32,077 nucleotides of DNA from Actinomycetes bacterium (GTDB lineage Bacteria; Actinomycetota; Acidimicrobiia; Acidimicrobiales; Palsa-688): assembly GCA_021808785.1 (NCBI GenBank), contig JAKBAX010000013.1, forward strand, positions 1 to 32,077, read 5' to 3'. Below the pieces are notes generated by a model. That model had not been told where the DNA came from. It saw nothing but the letters and a program-made list of their open reading frames with translations, and did no database searches. This document shows positions 21,910 through 29,787 of the stretch, in pieces (position 1 is the first letter of the stretch; each line of letters opens with the position of its first letter). The position numbers and the translations under genes were made by a program.

Positions 21910-23550
21910 CTGCCCACGACGTACAGGCGGCACGCTCCCACCGCGCACACCGAGGGCCGTCAGGCCGGTAGCCCCCAGGCTGATGCGATCCTGATCGTCG
22001 ACGACGATCCGGTGCTGCGCGCAGTAGTGGCCGGCGTGGTGCACCAGGCCGGCTTCTCGGCCGTCGAAGCGGACTCGGCGGCGGCCGCCCTGTCCATCCT
22101 GGCCGCCTCCGCCGTCGACGCCGTCCTGCTGGACCAGTCCATGCCCGGCATGGGCGGACTCGAGCTGGCCGAGCGGATCCGGCACCAGCCCCGCTACGAG
22201 CGGGTCCCCATCCTGTTCTTGTCGGCCGACGACACCCCCGACACCCGCATGGCCGCCCTGCGGGCGGGGGCCACCGACTTCATGGTCAAGCCCTTCCCGA
22301 TGGAGGAACTGGTGGCCCGGCTCGAGTCCCAGCTCGAGCTGGCGGCCCGGTGGGCCTCGACCGTCTCGGGCCTGAGCGCCCGCTCGGCGACCGTCGCCGG
22401 GCTGGCCGCCCTCGGTCACGATCTCAACCCGGCCGTCCTGTCCCGGAGGATCTGCGAGCGGATCTCGACCGCCCACGCCGGCGCGGGGGTGGCGGTGTTC
22501 TCCTGGTTGGACCGCAGCGGCGAGCCGGTCCTGCTGGCGTCGACCGACGACGGCCCCGACCCTTTCGCCGAGGCGGGGGCCGTCCTGGCCCTGCGGGGTG
22601 AGGCCGGGCCGTGGGTGGAGCTATCCGGGTCGGCCGGCCGGCGCCCGCGGTCACGCCCGGCCGAGGGGCACGGCGCGATGGTGTGCTGCCCGCTCCGGTT
22701 GCGCCAGACGACCGTCGGCGTACTGGTGATAGACGGTGACGACCGCCCCGAGGAGGAGCTGTTGGCGGCCGGGATGGACTACGCCCCGACGGTGGGCCTC
22801 CTCCTCGGCCAGGCCCTGAGCGAGAGTCACCGCACCCACGAGAGCCGGGAGCTGGTGCTCCGGACGTTGTCCTCCCACGCCTACGAAGCGGTGTTCCAGC
22901 CGATCGTCGACCTCACCGGCGGCCGGGTGCTGGGATACGAGGCCCTGACCCGCCTGGCCAGCGGCGAACCCATCATCAACCTGCTGACAGAGGCGAGCGA
23001 GGCGGGGATACGGGCCGAGTGCGAGATCGACCTCTTGACCACTGCCCTGCACGAGGCCCGGACCCTGAACGACACCTGGATCAGCGTCAACCTTTCGCCC
23101 TCGGTGGTGGTGGAGCGGACCGAGCAGCTGCGCACCCTCATCGAGCAATCCGGCTGCCAGGTGGTGATCGAGCTGACCGAGAACGAGCGGATCGAGGACT
23201 ACGTCAGCGTGCGCCAGGCCCTCCACAGCCTGGGCGAGCACGTGAAGCTGTCGGTCGACGACACCGGCTCGGGGTACGCATCGCTGCGCCACGTGATCGA
23301 CCTGCACCCCCACTTCTTGAAGCTGGACCGGAGCTGGATCACCGGGCTGGACCGCGACGAGACCCGTCAGGCCCTGGTAGCCGGGATGGTCGCCTTCTGC
23401 CGCCACACCGCCACGGAGATGATCGCCGAGGGCGTGGAGACCGAACCGGAGCTCGACACCCTCCGGAGGCTCGACGTCAAGCTGGCCCAGGGATACCTCC
23501 TCGGGCGGCCGGCGCCGCTGCGCCCGGCCGGCTCGGCCACCCGGGCCTGA
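21910..23550 (+). CDS. Receiver-GAF-EAL cyclic-di-GMP phosphodiesterase
   Basis: Three domains. The receiver (about residues 25-140 from CTG 21910) has the acidic triad DDD at 31-33, phospho-acceptor Asp75 (LLDQSMPG), Ser105 and Lys127 (VKPFP). A GAF-like region covers about 160-310. The EAL domain follows with YEALTRL (about 343), SVNLSP, IELTENE, SVDDTGSGYASL, FLKLDRSW and AEGVETE, so every metal and catalytic position seems present and it should hydrolyse cyclic-di-GMP to pGpG. No partner histidine kinase is nearby. The frame has no ATG, GTG or TTG between the SDR stop (21813) and GTG 22012, which lies inside the receiver. I list CTG 21910 as a placeholder start; ATC 21988 or CTG 21991 are alternatives. 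Confidence 0.88.
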   Translation: MPTTYRRHAPTAHTEGRQAGSPQADAILIVDDDPVLRAVVAGVVHQAGFSAVEADSAAAALSILAASAVDAVLLDQSMPGMGGLELAERIRHQPRYERVPILFLSADDTPDTRMAALRAGATDFMVKPFPMEELVARLESQLELAARWASTVSGLSARSATVAGLAALGHDLNPAVLSRRICERISTAHAGAGVAVFSWLDRSGEPVLLASTDDGPDPFAEAGAVLALRGEAGPWVELSGSAGRRPRSRPAEGHGAMVCCPLRLRQTTVGVLVIDGDDRPEEELLAAGMDYAPTVGLLLGQALSESHRTHESRELVLRTLSSHAYEAVFQPIVDLTGGRVLGYEALTRLASGEPIINLLTEASEAGIRAECEIDLLTTALHEARTLNDTWISVNLSPSVVVERTEQLRTLIEQSGCQVVIELTENERIEDYVSVRQALHSLGEHVKLSVDDTGSGYASLRHVIDLHPHFLKLDRSWITGLDRDETRQALVAGMVAFCRHTATEMIAEGVETEPELDTLRRLDVKLAQGYLLGRPAPLRPAGSATRA

Positions 23551-23632
23551 CCCGGTAGCTCCTCGGGCCGCACTTCACCGCCACCCCGGGCCGCCGGCCA
23601 ACGCCGGGCCCGGCGCGCGGCTCGGCGCCGGG

Positions 23633-23661
23633 CTCGGCTCGGGGCTCGGCTCGGGGCTCGG
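23633..23661 (+). repeat. 12-bp GC-rich tandem repeat (CTCGGCTCGGGG)
   Basis: Two exact copies of CTCGGCTCGGGG followed by a partial third, just downstream of the EAL gene. Further CTCGG units lie at 23621. Confidence 0.7.
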
Positions 23662-23678
23662 CCGGGCCCCCTTCGGAG

Positions 23679-23788
23679 CACAGATTGGTCCCGACTCCCC
23701 ACCCGGCCGAATCGGGACCGCCACCCCGCTCAGAAACAGCACAGATCGGTCCCGGTATCGGATGGCCCGCTGCCGGGACCGATCCGTG
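23679..23788. repeat. Two related hairpins sharing a GGTCCCG stem
   Basis: CACAGATTGGTCCCGA (23679-23694) and CACAGATCGGTCCCGG (23740-23755) are direct repeats 61 bases apart with two differences. Each is followed by an inverted partner: TCGGGACC (23712-23719) and CCGGGACCGATCCGTG (23773-23788). The first gives an 8-bp stem, the second a 16-bp stem with one mismatch; both loops are 17 bases. No T-run follows, so they do not look like ordinary intrinsic terminators. Confidence 0.6.
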
Positions 23789-24120
23789 TCGTTGGACCGA
23801 CTCGACGGAGGAATCGGATGCGGATCAACCCTCGAGGGCGTCCGTCAGGGCCCAGCCGGCACCCGGATCCCCACCGAAGCTGACCTCGGGCCCCGATTCG
23901 GTAGCCGGGACGGGCCGGGACGTGGGTGAGAGGACGAAGCCCGGTCGCACCGCTGCAAGCGAGGTCTCCGGGCTGCGCAGCCGGTCCGGTCACCCTCGGA
24001 GATATCGTCAGCTTCGGTCGAGTTCCTGATTCAACCGGAAATCGGCCGCGGTCGTGCTCATATTTCGGTCCGGAACGGCCGAAGATCGGCCAGTAGGTAT
24101 CCGCGTCCCCTGGGAGCACG

Positions 24121-25791
24121 ATGGTTCAAGTCGACGGGCCCGCCCGAAACGGAGATGTGGCGTCCGACTTGACGCGCCCGTCCCTCGACCCACCCGAGGT
24201 GAAGCGCATCCTGGCGTCGTGGCTGGCCGATCACCCCGATGCCCTCGTCGGGGCAGCGACGGGCAGCGGCCTGCCTACTTCGGTCCCGCCCGAGCTGGGC
24301 CTGTCCGGCTACGGGCAGGAGGAGCGCTCCATCCTGGACCTGGTGGTGCCCGACGACACCACTACCGTCACCGACGCCTTCGTCAGCGCGCTGGGCCGGG
24401 GATTCTGCATCACGACCGTCCGGCTGGCCAGCAACCCGGATCGGCCCGTCCTGCTCCACTACGTGGACCTCCGATCCGAGCACGGCGTGGTGCTGCGGCT
24501 GATGGCGCCGGCGACCACCGGTTCGAAGGAGAGACGGCTCTCCTCGCAGGAGCTGGCTCCCACGCGGCCCCGGGTCGGATTCATGACCAAGGACGAAGTG
24601 GCGACCATCATCGGAGTCGACGAGGCGACCACTTTGATGCTCGGATGGTCGGCGCAAGAGATGATCGGCCGCCGTAGCCTGAGTTTCATCCATCCCGAGG
24701 ACCACCTGCGGGCCATTGACAACTGGATGGGACGGCGGTCCAACCGCGCCACGCGCCTGGGGACCGTCCGCCTCCGTTACCTCTGCCAGGATGGAACCTG
24801 GCTGTGGCTGGAGACATCCAACGAGTTCTCCGAGCAGGCGGACGGCTCCGAGGTGGTGTCCACCCAGCTGATCGACATCTCCAGCGAGATGGCGGCCAGC
24901 GAGGCCCTACAGCGCAGCGAATCGCTCCTGCGCCTGGTCACAGACACCGTGCCGGTCGGACTGTTCCACGTGGGGACCCTCGGCGAGGTGTCGTTCGTCA
25001 ACCCAGTGGCCCAGCGGCTGCTCGGCCAGGAGCCGGCCGGCACCGCGTCGGGGCTGTGGGCCCAGCTGGCCCCCGCCCGCGGCTGCGAACTCGACGCGGC
25101 CATGGAACGGGTGCTCGCCGAGGGCACTGCCCTCTCGCTCGACATCGAGTTCGAGCCGGCCGACACCGGCGTGCGCTCGTCCTGCCAGGTGTCGCTCCAG
25201 CCGGTGACCGACCACGGGCGGACCGCCGGTGTGCTCGGTTGCATCGTCGATGTCACCGAGCTGCGCCAGATCGCCGACACCGATGCCCTCACCGGCGTGC
25301 AGAGCCGGCGGGCCATCATGCAGGCGCTCGAACAGGAGCTGGCCCTGGGCGGCAACCGGGTCGCGGTGCTCTACGTCGACCTGGACGACTTCAAGCCAGT
25401 CAACGACCAGCACGGCCATGGCGCCGGCGACCGGGTCCTGGCCGGTGTGGCGCACCGCCTCATGGAGGCGGTGCGCCCCGGCGACCACGTCGGCCGCCTG
25501 GGCGGCGACGAGTTCCTCGTGGTCTGTCCCGGATGCGAGGCGCCCGGCGTAATGGCCATCGGTCGGCGCATCCAGGCACTGCTCGCCGCCCCGGCGGTGA
25601 TCGACGGCCACCGCCTGACCACCGGGGCCAGCATCGGGATCAGCTGCGGACGGCCGGGCGTAACCGCCGAGGAGCTGGTGGCCGAAGCGGACGTCGCCAT
25701 GTACCGGGCCAAGCACGACAAGGGCGGTCCCCCGGTGCTGCTGCCCGTCGGCGTCGAGCAGGTGACGACCGAAGCGGGGCCCCCCGCGTAG
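24121..25791 (+). CDS. PAS-GGDEF diguanylate cyclase with inhibitory site
   Basis: A 556-residue soluble protein. Residues about 20-140 are a divergent PAS-like module, about 155-265 a clear PAS with PAC end (GVDEATTLMLGWSAQEMIGRRSLSFIHPEDH...DGTWLWLETSNE), about 272-385 another PAS (LVTDTVPVGLFHVGTLGEVSFVNPVAQRLLG), and about 390-545 the GGDEF domain. That domain has DALTGVQSRRA, YVDLDDFKPVNDQHGHGAGD and RLGGDEF with GGDEF at 461-465. RPGD five residues upstream is a complete RxxD inhibitory site, so product feedback is expected. No cofactor-binding residue in the PAS domains is certain. It lies on the same strand as the EAL gene, 570 bases downstream of it. Confidence 0.93.
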   Translation: MVQVDGPARNGDVASDLTRPSLDPPEVKRILASWLADHPDALVGAATGSGLPTSVPPELGLSGYGQEERSILDLVVPDDTTTVTDAFVSALGRGFCITTVRLASNPDRPVLLHYVDLRSEHGVVLRLMAPATTGSKERRLSSQELAPTRPRVGFMTKDEVATIIGVDEATTLMLGWSAQEMIGRRSLSFIHPEDHLRAIDNWMGRRSNRATRLGTVRLRYLCQDGTWLWLETSNEFSEQADGSEVVSTQLIDISSEMAASEALQRSESLLRLVTDTVPVGLFHVGTLGEVSFVNPVAQRLLGQEPAGTASGLWAQLAPARGCELDAAMERVLAEGTALSLDIEFEPADTGVRSSCQVSLQPVTDHGRTAGVLGCIVDVTELRQIADTDALTGVQSRRAIMQALEQELALGGNRVAVLYVDLDDFKPVNDQHGHGAGDRVLAGVAHRLMEAVRPGDHVGRLGGDEFLVVCPGCEAPGVMAIGRRIQALLAAPAVIDGHRLTTGASIGISCGRPGVTAEELVAEADVAMYRAKHDKGGPPVLLPVGVEQVTTEAGPPA

Positions 25792-25795
25792 TTGA

Positions 25796-26380
25796 ATGAT
25801 CACCATGGAGCGCTTCCGGGGTGACGCCTACCAGGCCCGGATCGACGCCATGGCGGCCACCGGCATGGACATGCACGGCGAGGCCAGGGTGGTAGCCGTC
25901 TTCGAGCCGGCGACGGTGCTCGACGCCGGCTGCGGCACCGGGCGGGTGGCTATCGAGCTGGCCCGCCGGGGCATCGAGGTGTGCGGTGTCGACGTGAACC
26001 CGTCGATGATGGCCGAGGCCCGGCGCCGGTCGGCCGACCTGCCCGGCGTCACCTGGCGGGAGGCCGACCTGGCCGGCCTGGACCTGGGTCGCGTCTTCGA
26101 CGTGGTGCTGGTGGCCGGTAACGTGCCGCTGTTCTGCCCGGTGGCCGACCGCCCCGCCCTGGTCAGGTCGTGCGCGCGGCACGTAGCGCCGGGAGGTGTC
26201 ATGATCGGGGGCTTCCAGCTGGACGAGCGCTACCCGTTGACCGACTGGGACGAGGCGTGCACTCGAGCTGGCCTGGTCCTCGAGTCACGGTGGGCCACAT
26301 GGGACGGCGACCCGTTCCCCGCCGGCGGCCCGGCCGACTACGCGGTGTCGGTGCACCGCCGGCCGTTGCGGAGCAGCTGA
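25796..26380 (+). CDS. Class I SAM-dependent methyltransferase
   Basis: A 194-residue methyltransferase of the Methyltransf_11/25 type. Motif I is VLDAGCGTGRVAIELARRG (about 42-60), the acidic ribose-binding Asp follows in EVCGVDVNPSMMAEARRR, and motif II/III are in EADLAGLDL and FDVVLVAGNVPLF. The substrate is not predictable. It begins 5 bases after the cyclase stop, so it is probably co-transcribed with it; ATG at 25805 is an alternative start. It converges on nudC. Confidence 0.88.
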   Translation: MITMERFRGDAYQARIDAMAATGMDMHGEARVVAVFEPATVLDAGCGTGRVAIELARRGIEVCGVDVNPSMMAEARRRSADLPGVTWREADLAGLDLGRVFDVVLVAGNVPLFCPVADRPALVRSCARHVAPGGVMIGGFQLDERYPLTDWDEACTRAGLVLESRWATWDGDPFPAGGPADYAVSVHRRPLRSS

Positions 26381-26417
26381 GGGTCAGTACGCCAACGTCA
26401 AGGTGCACACCGTCTGA

Positions 26418-27224
26418 TCAGCGCAGGGCCCAGTCGTCGATCAGCTTGCGGGCGATGCTGATCCGCCCCGGTATCTGGGGTAGGTCGTCCCGTCCGAACC
26501 ACTTGGCGTCCGATATCTCCTCACCGTCGACCTCGATGCGGCCGGCCCCGTACTCGGCGTGGAACCCGAGCATCAGCGAATGCGGGAACGGCCACGGTTG
26601 GCTGCCGAAGTAGCGCAGCGTTCCCACCTCGATTCCCACCTCCTCGCGCACCTCCCGGCGCACCGCCGCCTCCACCGACTCGCCCGGTTCCACGAACCCG
26701 GCCAGGCAGGAGTACATGGCGGTCGGCCAGCCCGCGTTTCGCGCCAGCAGGACCCGGCCGTCGGCCCGCTCGACCAGGGTGATCATGGCCGGCGCCAGGC
26801 GGGGGAAGGCAGCCAGCCCGCACGCCGGGCACCGGCGGGACCGCTCCCTTTCCGAGAGCTCGGTCGCGGTGGCGCAGCGCCCGCAGTAGCGGTGGTTCCG
26901 GTTCCAGTCGACGAGCTGGACGGCCCGCCCGGCGGCCAGCCAGACGGCTTCATCCACCCGGCCGTACAGCTGCATCAGGTTGGACCAGGCGCCGGGGTCG
27001 ACGGCGGCCGGGCCGGAATCGTTGAGATCGGCGGACCAGCAGTGACGACCGTCCAGGGTTCCGATGAAGGTGGTGGCGCCGTAGGCCTCCGGGTCACCGG
27101 GAACCACCGCCACATCTGCCCCTCTGACGAGGAAGAGCAGGGCCTCGCCGCTCGACGGGGCGTCCGGCGACATCAGGGGAAGGAGCATCCGCCCAGTCTC
27201 GCCAAGCTCTGCGATGATTTCCAT
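26418..27224 (-). CDS. nudC: NAD(+)/NADH pyrophosphatase, NudC-type Nudix hydrolase
   Basis: A 268-residue protein with the full NudC signature. An N-terminal NADH-like domain leads to a zinc ribbon with Cys114, 117, 132 and 135, then the Nudix box GFVEPGESVEAAVRREVREEVGI (about 176-198, given by its G, E, REV and EE residues), then SQPWPFP (208-214), which distinguishes NADH pyrophosphatases from other Nudix enzymes. It splits NAD(H) to NMN(H) and AMP, and enzymes of this type also remove NAD caps from RNA. The ATG at 27224 gives the expected length. It is divergent from the Asp-box gene, with 46 bases between the starts. Confidence 0.95.
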   Translation of the reverse strand: MEIIAELGETGRMLLPLMSPDAPSSGEALLFLVRGADVAVVPGDPEAYGATTFIGTLDGRHCWSADLNDSGPAAVDPGAWSNLMQLYGRVDEAVWLAAGRAVQLVDWNRNHRYCGRCATATELSERERSRRCPACGLAAFPRLAPAMITLVERADGRVLLARNAGWPTAMYSCLAGFVEPGESVEAAVRREVREEVGIEVGTLRYFGSQPWPFPHSLMLGFHAEYGAGRIEVDGEEISDAKWFGRDDLPQIPGRISIARKLIDDWALR

Positions 27225-27270
27225 CGCCGGCCCACGTCTCCCCCAGGAGACACCATCGAGGAGGTAGGGC

Positions 27271-28386
27271 ATGACCGCAGTTCGGGTACTGGTGGGCACG
27301 CAGAAGGGGGCATTCATCTTGAGCTCGGACGGCCGCCGAACCGGCTGGGAGGTGGAGGGGCCTCTGTTCGGCGGGTGGGAGGTGTACCACGTCACCGGCA
27401 GCCCGGCCGATCCCGACCGGCTGTACGCCTCACAGTCGACCGGCTGGTTCGGGCAGGTCATCCAGCGCTCCGACGACGGAGGGCGGAGCTGGAATCCGGC
27501 CGGCAACGGGTTCTCCTACCAGGGGGGAACGGGTACCCACCAGTGGTACGACGGGACGCCCCACCCCTGGGAGTTCGCCCGGGTCTGGCACCTCGAGCCG
27601 TCCTACGACGATCCGGACACGGTGTACGCGGGAGCCGAGGACGCCGCCTTGTTCCGCACCACCGACGGGGCGGCCACCTGGACCGAGCTGGAGGGGCTGC
27701 GCACCCACCACACCGGGCCCAAGTGGCAGCCCGGAGCCGGCGGGATGTGCGTCCACACCGTTTTGATCGACCCGTCCGACGCCGACCGTCTCCATGTGGC
27801 CATTTCGGCGGCCGGGGTGTTCCGCAGCGGGGATGCCGGCCAGAGCTGGGCACCGGCCAACCGGGGCCTGCAATCGGGGGGGATACCTGATCCGGACGCC
27901 GAGGTCGGCCACTGCGTGCATCGCATCACCCGGCACCCGAGCCGCCCTGACGTGCTCTTCATGCAGAAGCACTGGGACGTCATGCGCAGCGACGACGGCG
28001 GCGACCACTGGCGCGAGATCAGCGGCGACCTGCCGACCGACTTCGGCTTCCCCATCGCAGTACATGCCCACGAGCCGGACACGGTCTATGTGGTGCCCAT
28101 CACCAGCGACTCGGAGCACTACCCGCCCGAAGGCCGGCTGCGGGTGTACCGCAGCCGCACCGGCGGGGACGAGTGGGAGCCGCTCAGCGCCGGTCTGCCG
28201 CAGTCCGACTGCTATGTCAACGTGCTGCGCGACGCCATGGCGGTGGACGACCTCGATCCCTGCGGGATCTACTTCGGCACCACGGGCGGTCAGGTATACG
28301 GATCGGCCGACTCCGGTGACACATGGCAGCCGATCGTGCGGGACCTGCCCCGGGTCCTGTCGGTGGAGGTTCAGACGCGGCCGTGA
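27271..28386 (+). CDS. Asp-box (BNR) beta-propeller protein
   Basis: A 371-residue protein with six Asp-box-like repeats (S-x-D-x-G-x-x-W pattern): RSDDGGRSW (66-74), RTTDGAATW (129-137), RSGDAGQSW (185-193), RSDDGGDHW (239-247), RSRTGGDEW (294-302) and GSADSGDTW (344-352). The spacing of 45-63 residues suits a single propeller like sialidases or photosystem assembly factors. It has no signal peptide, so it is probably cytosolic, and no sialidase catalytic arginines are obvious; databases may label it exo-alpha-sialidase only because of the repeats. Its stop overlaps the GTG of the MoaD-like gene by three bases (GTGA). Confidence 0.88.
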   Translation: MTAVRVLVGTQKGAFILSSDGRRTGWEVEGPLFGGWEVYHVTGSPADPDRLYASQSTGWFGQVIQRSDDGGRSWNPAGNGFSYQGGTGTHQWYDGTPHPWEFARVWHLEPSYDDPDTVYAGAEDAALFRTTDGAATWTELEGLRTHHTGPKWQPGAGGMCVHTVLIDPSDADRLHVAISAAGVFRSGDAGQSWAPANRGLQSGGIPDPDAEVGHCVHRITRHPSRPDVLFMQKHWDVMRSDDGGDHWREISGDLPTDFGFPIAVHAHEPDTVYVVPITSDSEHYPPEGRLRVYRSRTGGDEWEPLSAGLPQSDCYVNVLRDAMAVDDLDPCGIYFGTTGGQVYGSADSGDTWQPIVRDLPRVLSVEVQTRP

Positions 28387-28679
28387 TCCGCCTCCTGCTC
28401 CCCCACCATCTCCGCAACCTGGCCGGCACCGGCCGCGAGGTGGAGCTCGACGTGGCGGAGCCGGTCACCCAGAGGTCGCTCATCGACGCGCTCGAGGACG
28501 CCTACCCGCCCCTCCGGGGGACGCTACGGGACCCGGCCACGCAGCGCCGCCGCCCGTTCATCCGGTTCTTCGCCGGCGAAGAGGACCTGTCGCACGAGCC
28601 ACCAGACGCCCTGCTGCCCGAGGCGGTGCTCACCGGGAAAGAGCCGCTGCACGTCGTGGGGGCCATGGCCGGCGGATGA
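28383..28679 (+). CDS. MoaD/ThiS-like ubiquitin-fold protein ending in Gly-Gly
   Basis: A 98-residue protein. [43 protein letters not shown] fits the first half of MoaD/ThiS, and the end HVVGAMAGG matches the flexible C-terminus of sulfur carriers, with the terminal diglycine that is adenylated and thiocarboxylated. The middle is slightly longer than in MoaD. No MoaE, MoeB or thiazole gene is nearby. Translation is coupled to the Asp-box protein upstream through GTGA, so it probably serves that protein rather than general molybdopterin synthesis; that is inference. Confidence 0.83.
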   Translation: MIRLLLPHHLRNLAGTGREVELDVAEPVTQRSLIDALEDAYPPLRGTLRDPATQRRRPFIRFFAGEEDLSHEPPDALLPEAVLTGKEPLHVVGAMAGG

Positions 28680-28721
28680 GCCGGCAGCCCGCCCCACCCG
28701 TGCACGTACCGGGGCCGAGGC

Positions 28722-29138
28722 TCAGTACGAGGGCGGGACGAGGGATCCGATGTCCTCGCCACCGAGGATCTTGGCGATGAGGGCACTGTCGAAGTAGTCG
28801 GTCCAGCGAGAGATCCGCCCGCCGTCGACGACGAAGGTGCCCATGACCGGCAGGACCAGCTTCATGGCCGGCCCGGCCAGGTGGTCGATCCGTTCGGTCA
28901 GCACCACATTGCCGTTGACCGCGACATGTTTGATGTCGAAGCGGTACTCCTCGGGAAACATGGAGTACTGGTTGGTCAGGTCGGCGACGACCGCGTCGAC
29001 CCCGACGTTGGCCGCCATCCCGACGTTCTGGTACACCGCATCGTCGGTCAGGAGGGGGCGTACCGCTTCGGTGTCGCGCCCCGACAGGGCGGCGCAGAAC
29101 CGGCGGACCACATCGATCGGATCGGACAAGTCACTCAC
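28722..29138 (-). CDS. Limonene-1,2-epoxide hydrolase family protein
   Basis: A 138-residue NTF2-fold protein. The residues used for catalysis in this family appear in order: Tyr and Asn in YQNVG (36 and 38), Arg and Asp in ERID (83 and 85), and Asp in WTDYFD (114-117). This Y-N-R-D-D set is what distinguishes limonene-epoxide hydrolases (such as Rhodococcus LimA and mycobacterial EphG) from plain SnoaL proteins. They open epoxides to diols in one step. The GTG at 29138 has GAGGA directly against it; TTG at 29129 has better spacing and may be the real start. The next minus-strand gene is another NTF2-like protein. Confidence 0.82.
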   Translation of the reverse strand: MSDLSDPIDVVRRFCAALSGRDTEAVRPLLTDDAVYQNVGMAANVGVDAVVADLTNQYSMFPEEYRFDIKHVAVNGNVVLTERIDHLAGPAMKLVLPVMGTFVVDGGRISRWTDYFDSALIAKILGGEDIGSLVPPSY

Positions 29139-29229
29139 TCCTCGCTCGCGATTTCAAGACCGACCGGCTGACGGCGGGACTGCTCCAACCAGGCCGGCCC
29201 AGTCGGCTGGTGCCGATGACGACGCTTGC

Positions 29230-29727
29230 TCAACCGGCGCTCCCGGCCTCGTCGTCGAGACGGAGCAGGGCCCGGGCCCGTTCCTGCCCGTTGAGCAGGT
29301 AGGCCCGTCGCCGGTCGACCTGCCAACTCCCGTCCACCCACCGAAGTTCCCACCGGTTGGCCGAGACCCGCCAGATCTCGAACTTGCCGTCCCGTTGGAG
29401 CACCACCTGGGAATGGTGGACGACGACGGCCCGGTCGCCGTCGATCTTCACCCGGGGCGGTCCGAGCATGTGCGCCGCGCCCTGGTGGATCAACCCCTGG
29501 TGGTTGGGACCGGCCACCATGGCTTCGACAGCCGCCCGGCCGGGCAGGCTGGCGTCACCGAAGTCGTATATGCCCTCCTCGGCCCACAGACTCGCGGTCC
29601 ACTCCGCCGAACCGCTGTCCACCGCCGGGCCGTAGCTGGCGATCAGGTCGTAGAGCGCGGCCCGGCGCTCCAGTCGCTCCAGGCGCTCCTCGACGCTGTC
29701 GCGGCTCCGGTCGTGCGCTTCGGCCAA
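29230..29727 (-). CDS. SnoaL-like (NTF2-fold) protein
   Basis: About 165 residues, SnoaL_4 type: LYDLIASYGPAVDSGSAEWTASLWAEEGIYDFGDASLPGRAAVEAMV, then H-rich strand pattern (NHQGLIHQGAAHMLGPPRVKIDGDRAVVVHHSQVVLQ) and W..RRAYLLNG near the end. Members are dehydratases, isomerases or ring-hydroxylating small-subunit relatives; no function can be chosen. The TTG at 29727 is picked because GGGAGGGG stands just upstream; GTG at 29739 is the alternative. It lies 91 bases upstream of the epoxide-hydrolase-family gene on the same strand, so they may form one unit, and is divergent from the CocE-type gene. Confidence 0.78.
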   Translation of the reverse strand: MAEAHDRSRDSVEERLERLERRAALYDLIASYGPAVDSGSAEWTASLWAEEGIYDFGDASLPGRAAVEAMVAGPNHQGLIHQGAAHMLGPPRVKIDGDRAVVVHHSQVVLQRDGKFEIWRVSANRWELRWVDGSWQVDRRRAYLLNGQERARALLRLDDEAGSAG

Positions 29728-29787
29728 GACCCCTCCCACAGTCGGAGCGGGCTGACACCCGCATCATTCGATGCGACTCTATCCACC

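Larger units (their letters stand above)
23551..24120. other. 570-bp non-coding region between phosphodiesterase and cyclase genes
   Basis: No open frame here looks like protein in either direction. The left third is very GC-rich with a CTCGG tandem repeat, the middle holds two related hairpins, and the right end (24000-24120) is less GC-rich and contains AT-containing promoter-like sequence (TAGGTAT at 24094-24100, 20 bases before the ATG). I looked for the conserved cores of cyclic-di-GMP riboswitches and did not find them. Confidence 0.6.

Noticed and set aside
23633-23661. CTCGG repeat as a CRISPR or origin iteron
   Set aside because: The unit is only 12 bases with no spacers and purely GC; it looks like simple slippage.
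23551-24120. Cyclic-di-GMP riboswitch controlling the PAS-GGDEF gene
   Set aside because: I could not find the conserved core sequences of class I or II riboswitches in this leader.
26388-26403. A second copy of the ACGT-type operator (15 of 16 bases match the site at 5322-5337)
   Set aside because: It lies between the convergent ends of the methyltransferase and nudC genes, where it could not control either, and has lost one ACGT core.
27271-28386. True exo-alpha-sialidase
   Set aside because: Only the Asp-box repeats support it; the arginine triad and Tyr/Glu catalytic pair are not apparent, and there is no signal peptide.
28383-28679. Housekeeping MoaD for molybdopterin synthesis
   Set aside because: No MoaE, MoaA or MoeB gene is nearby, and translation is coupled to an unrelated propeller gene.
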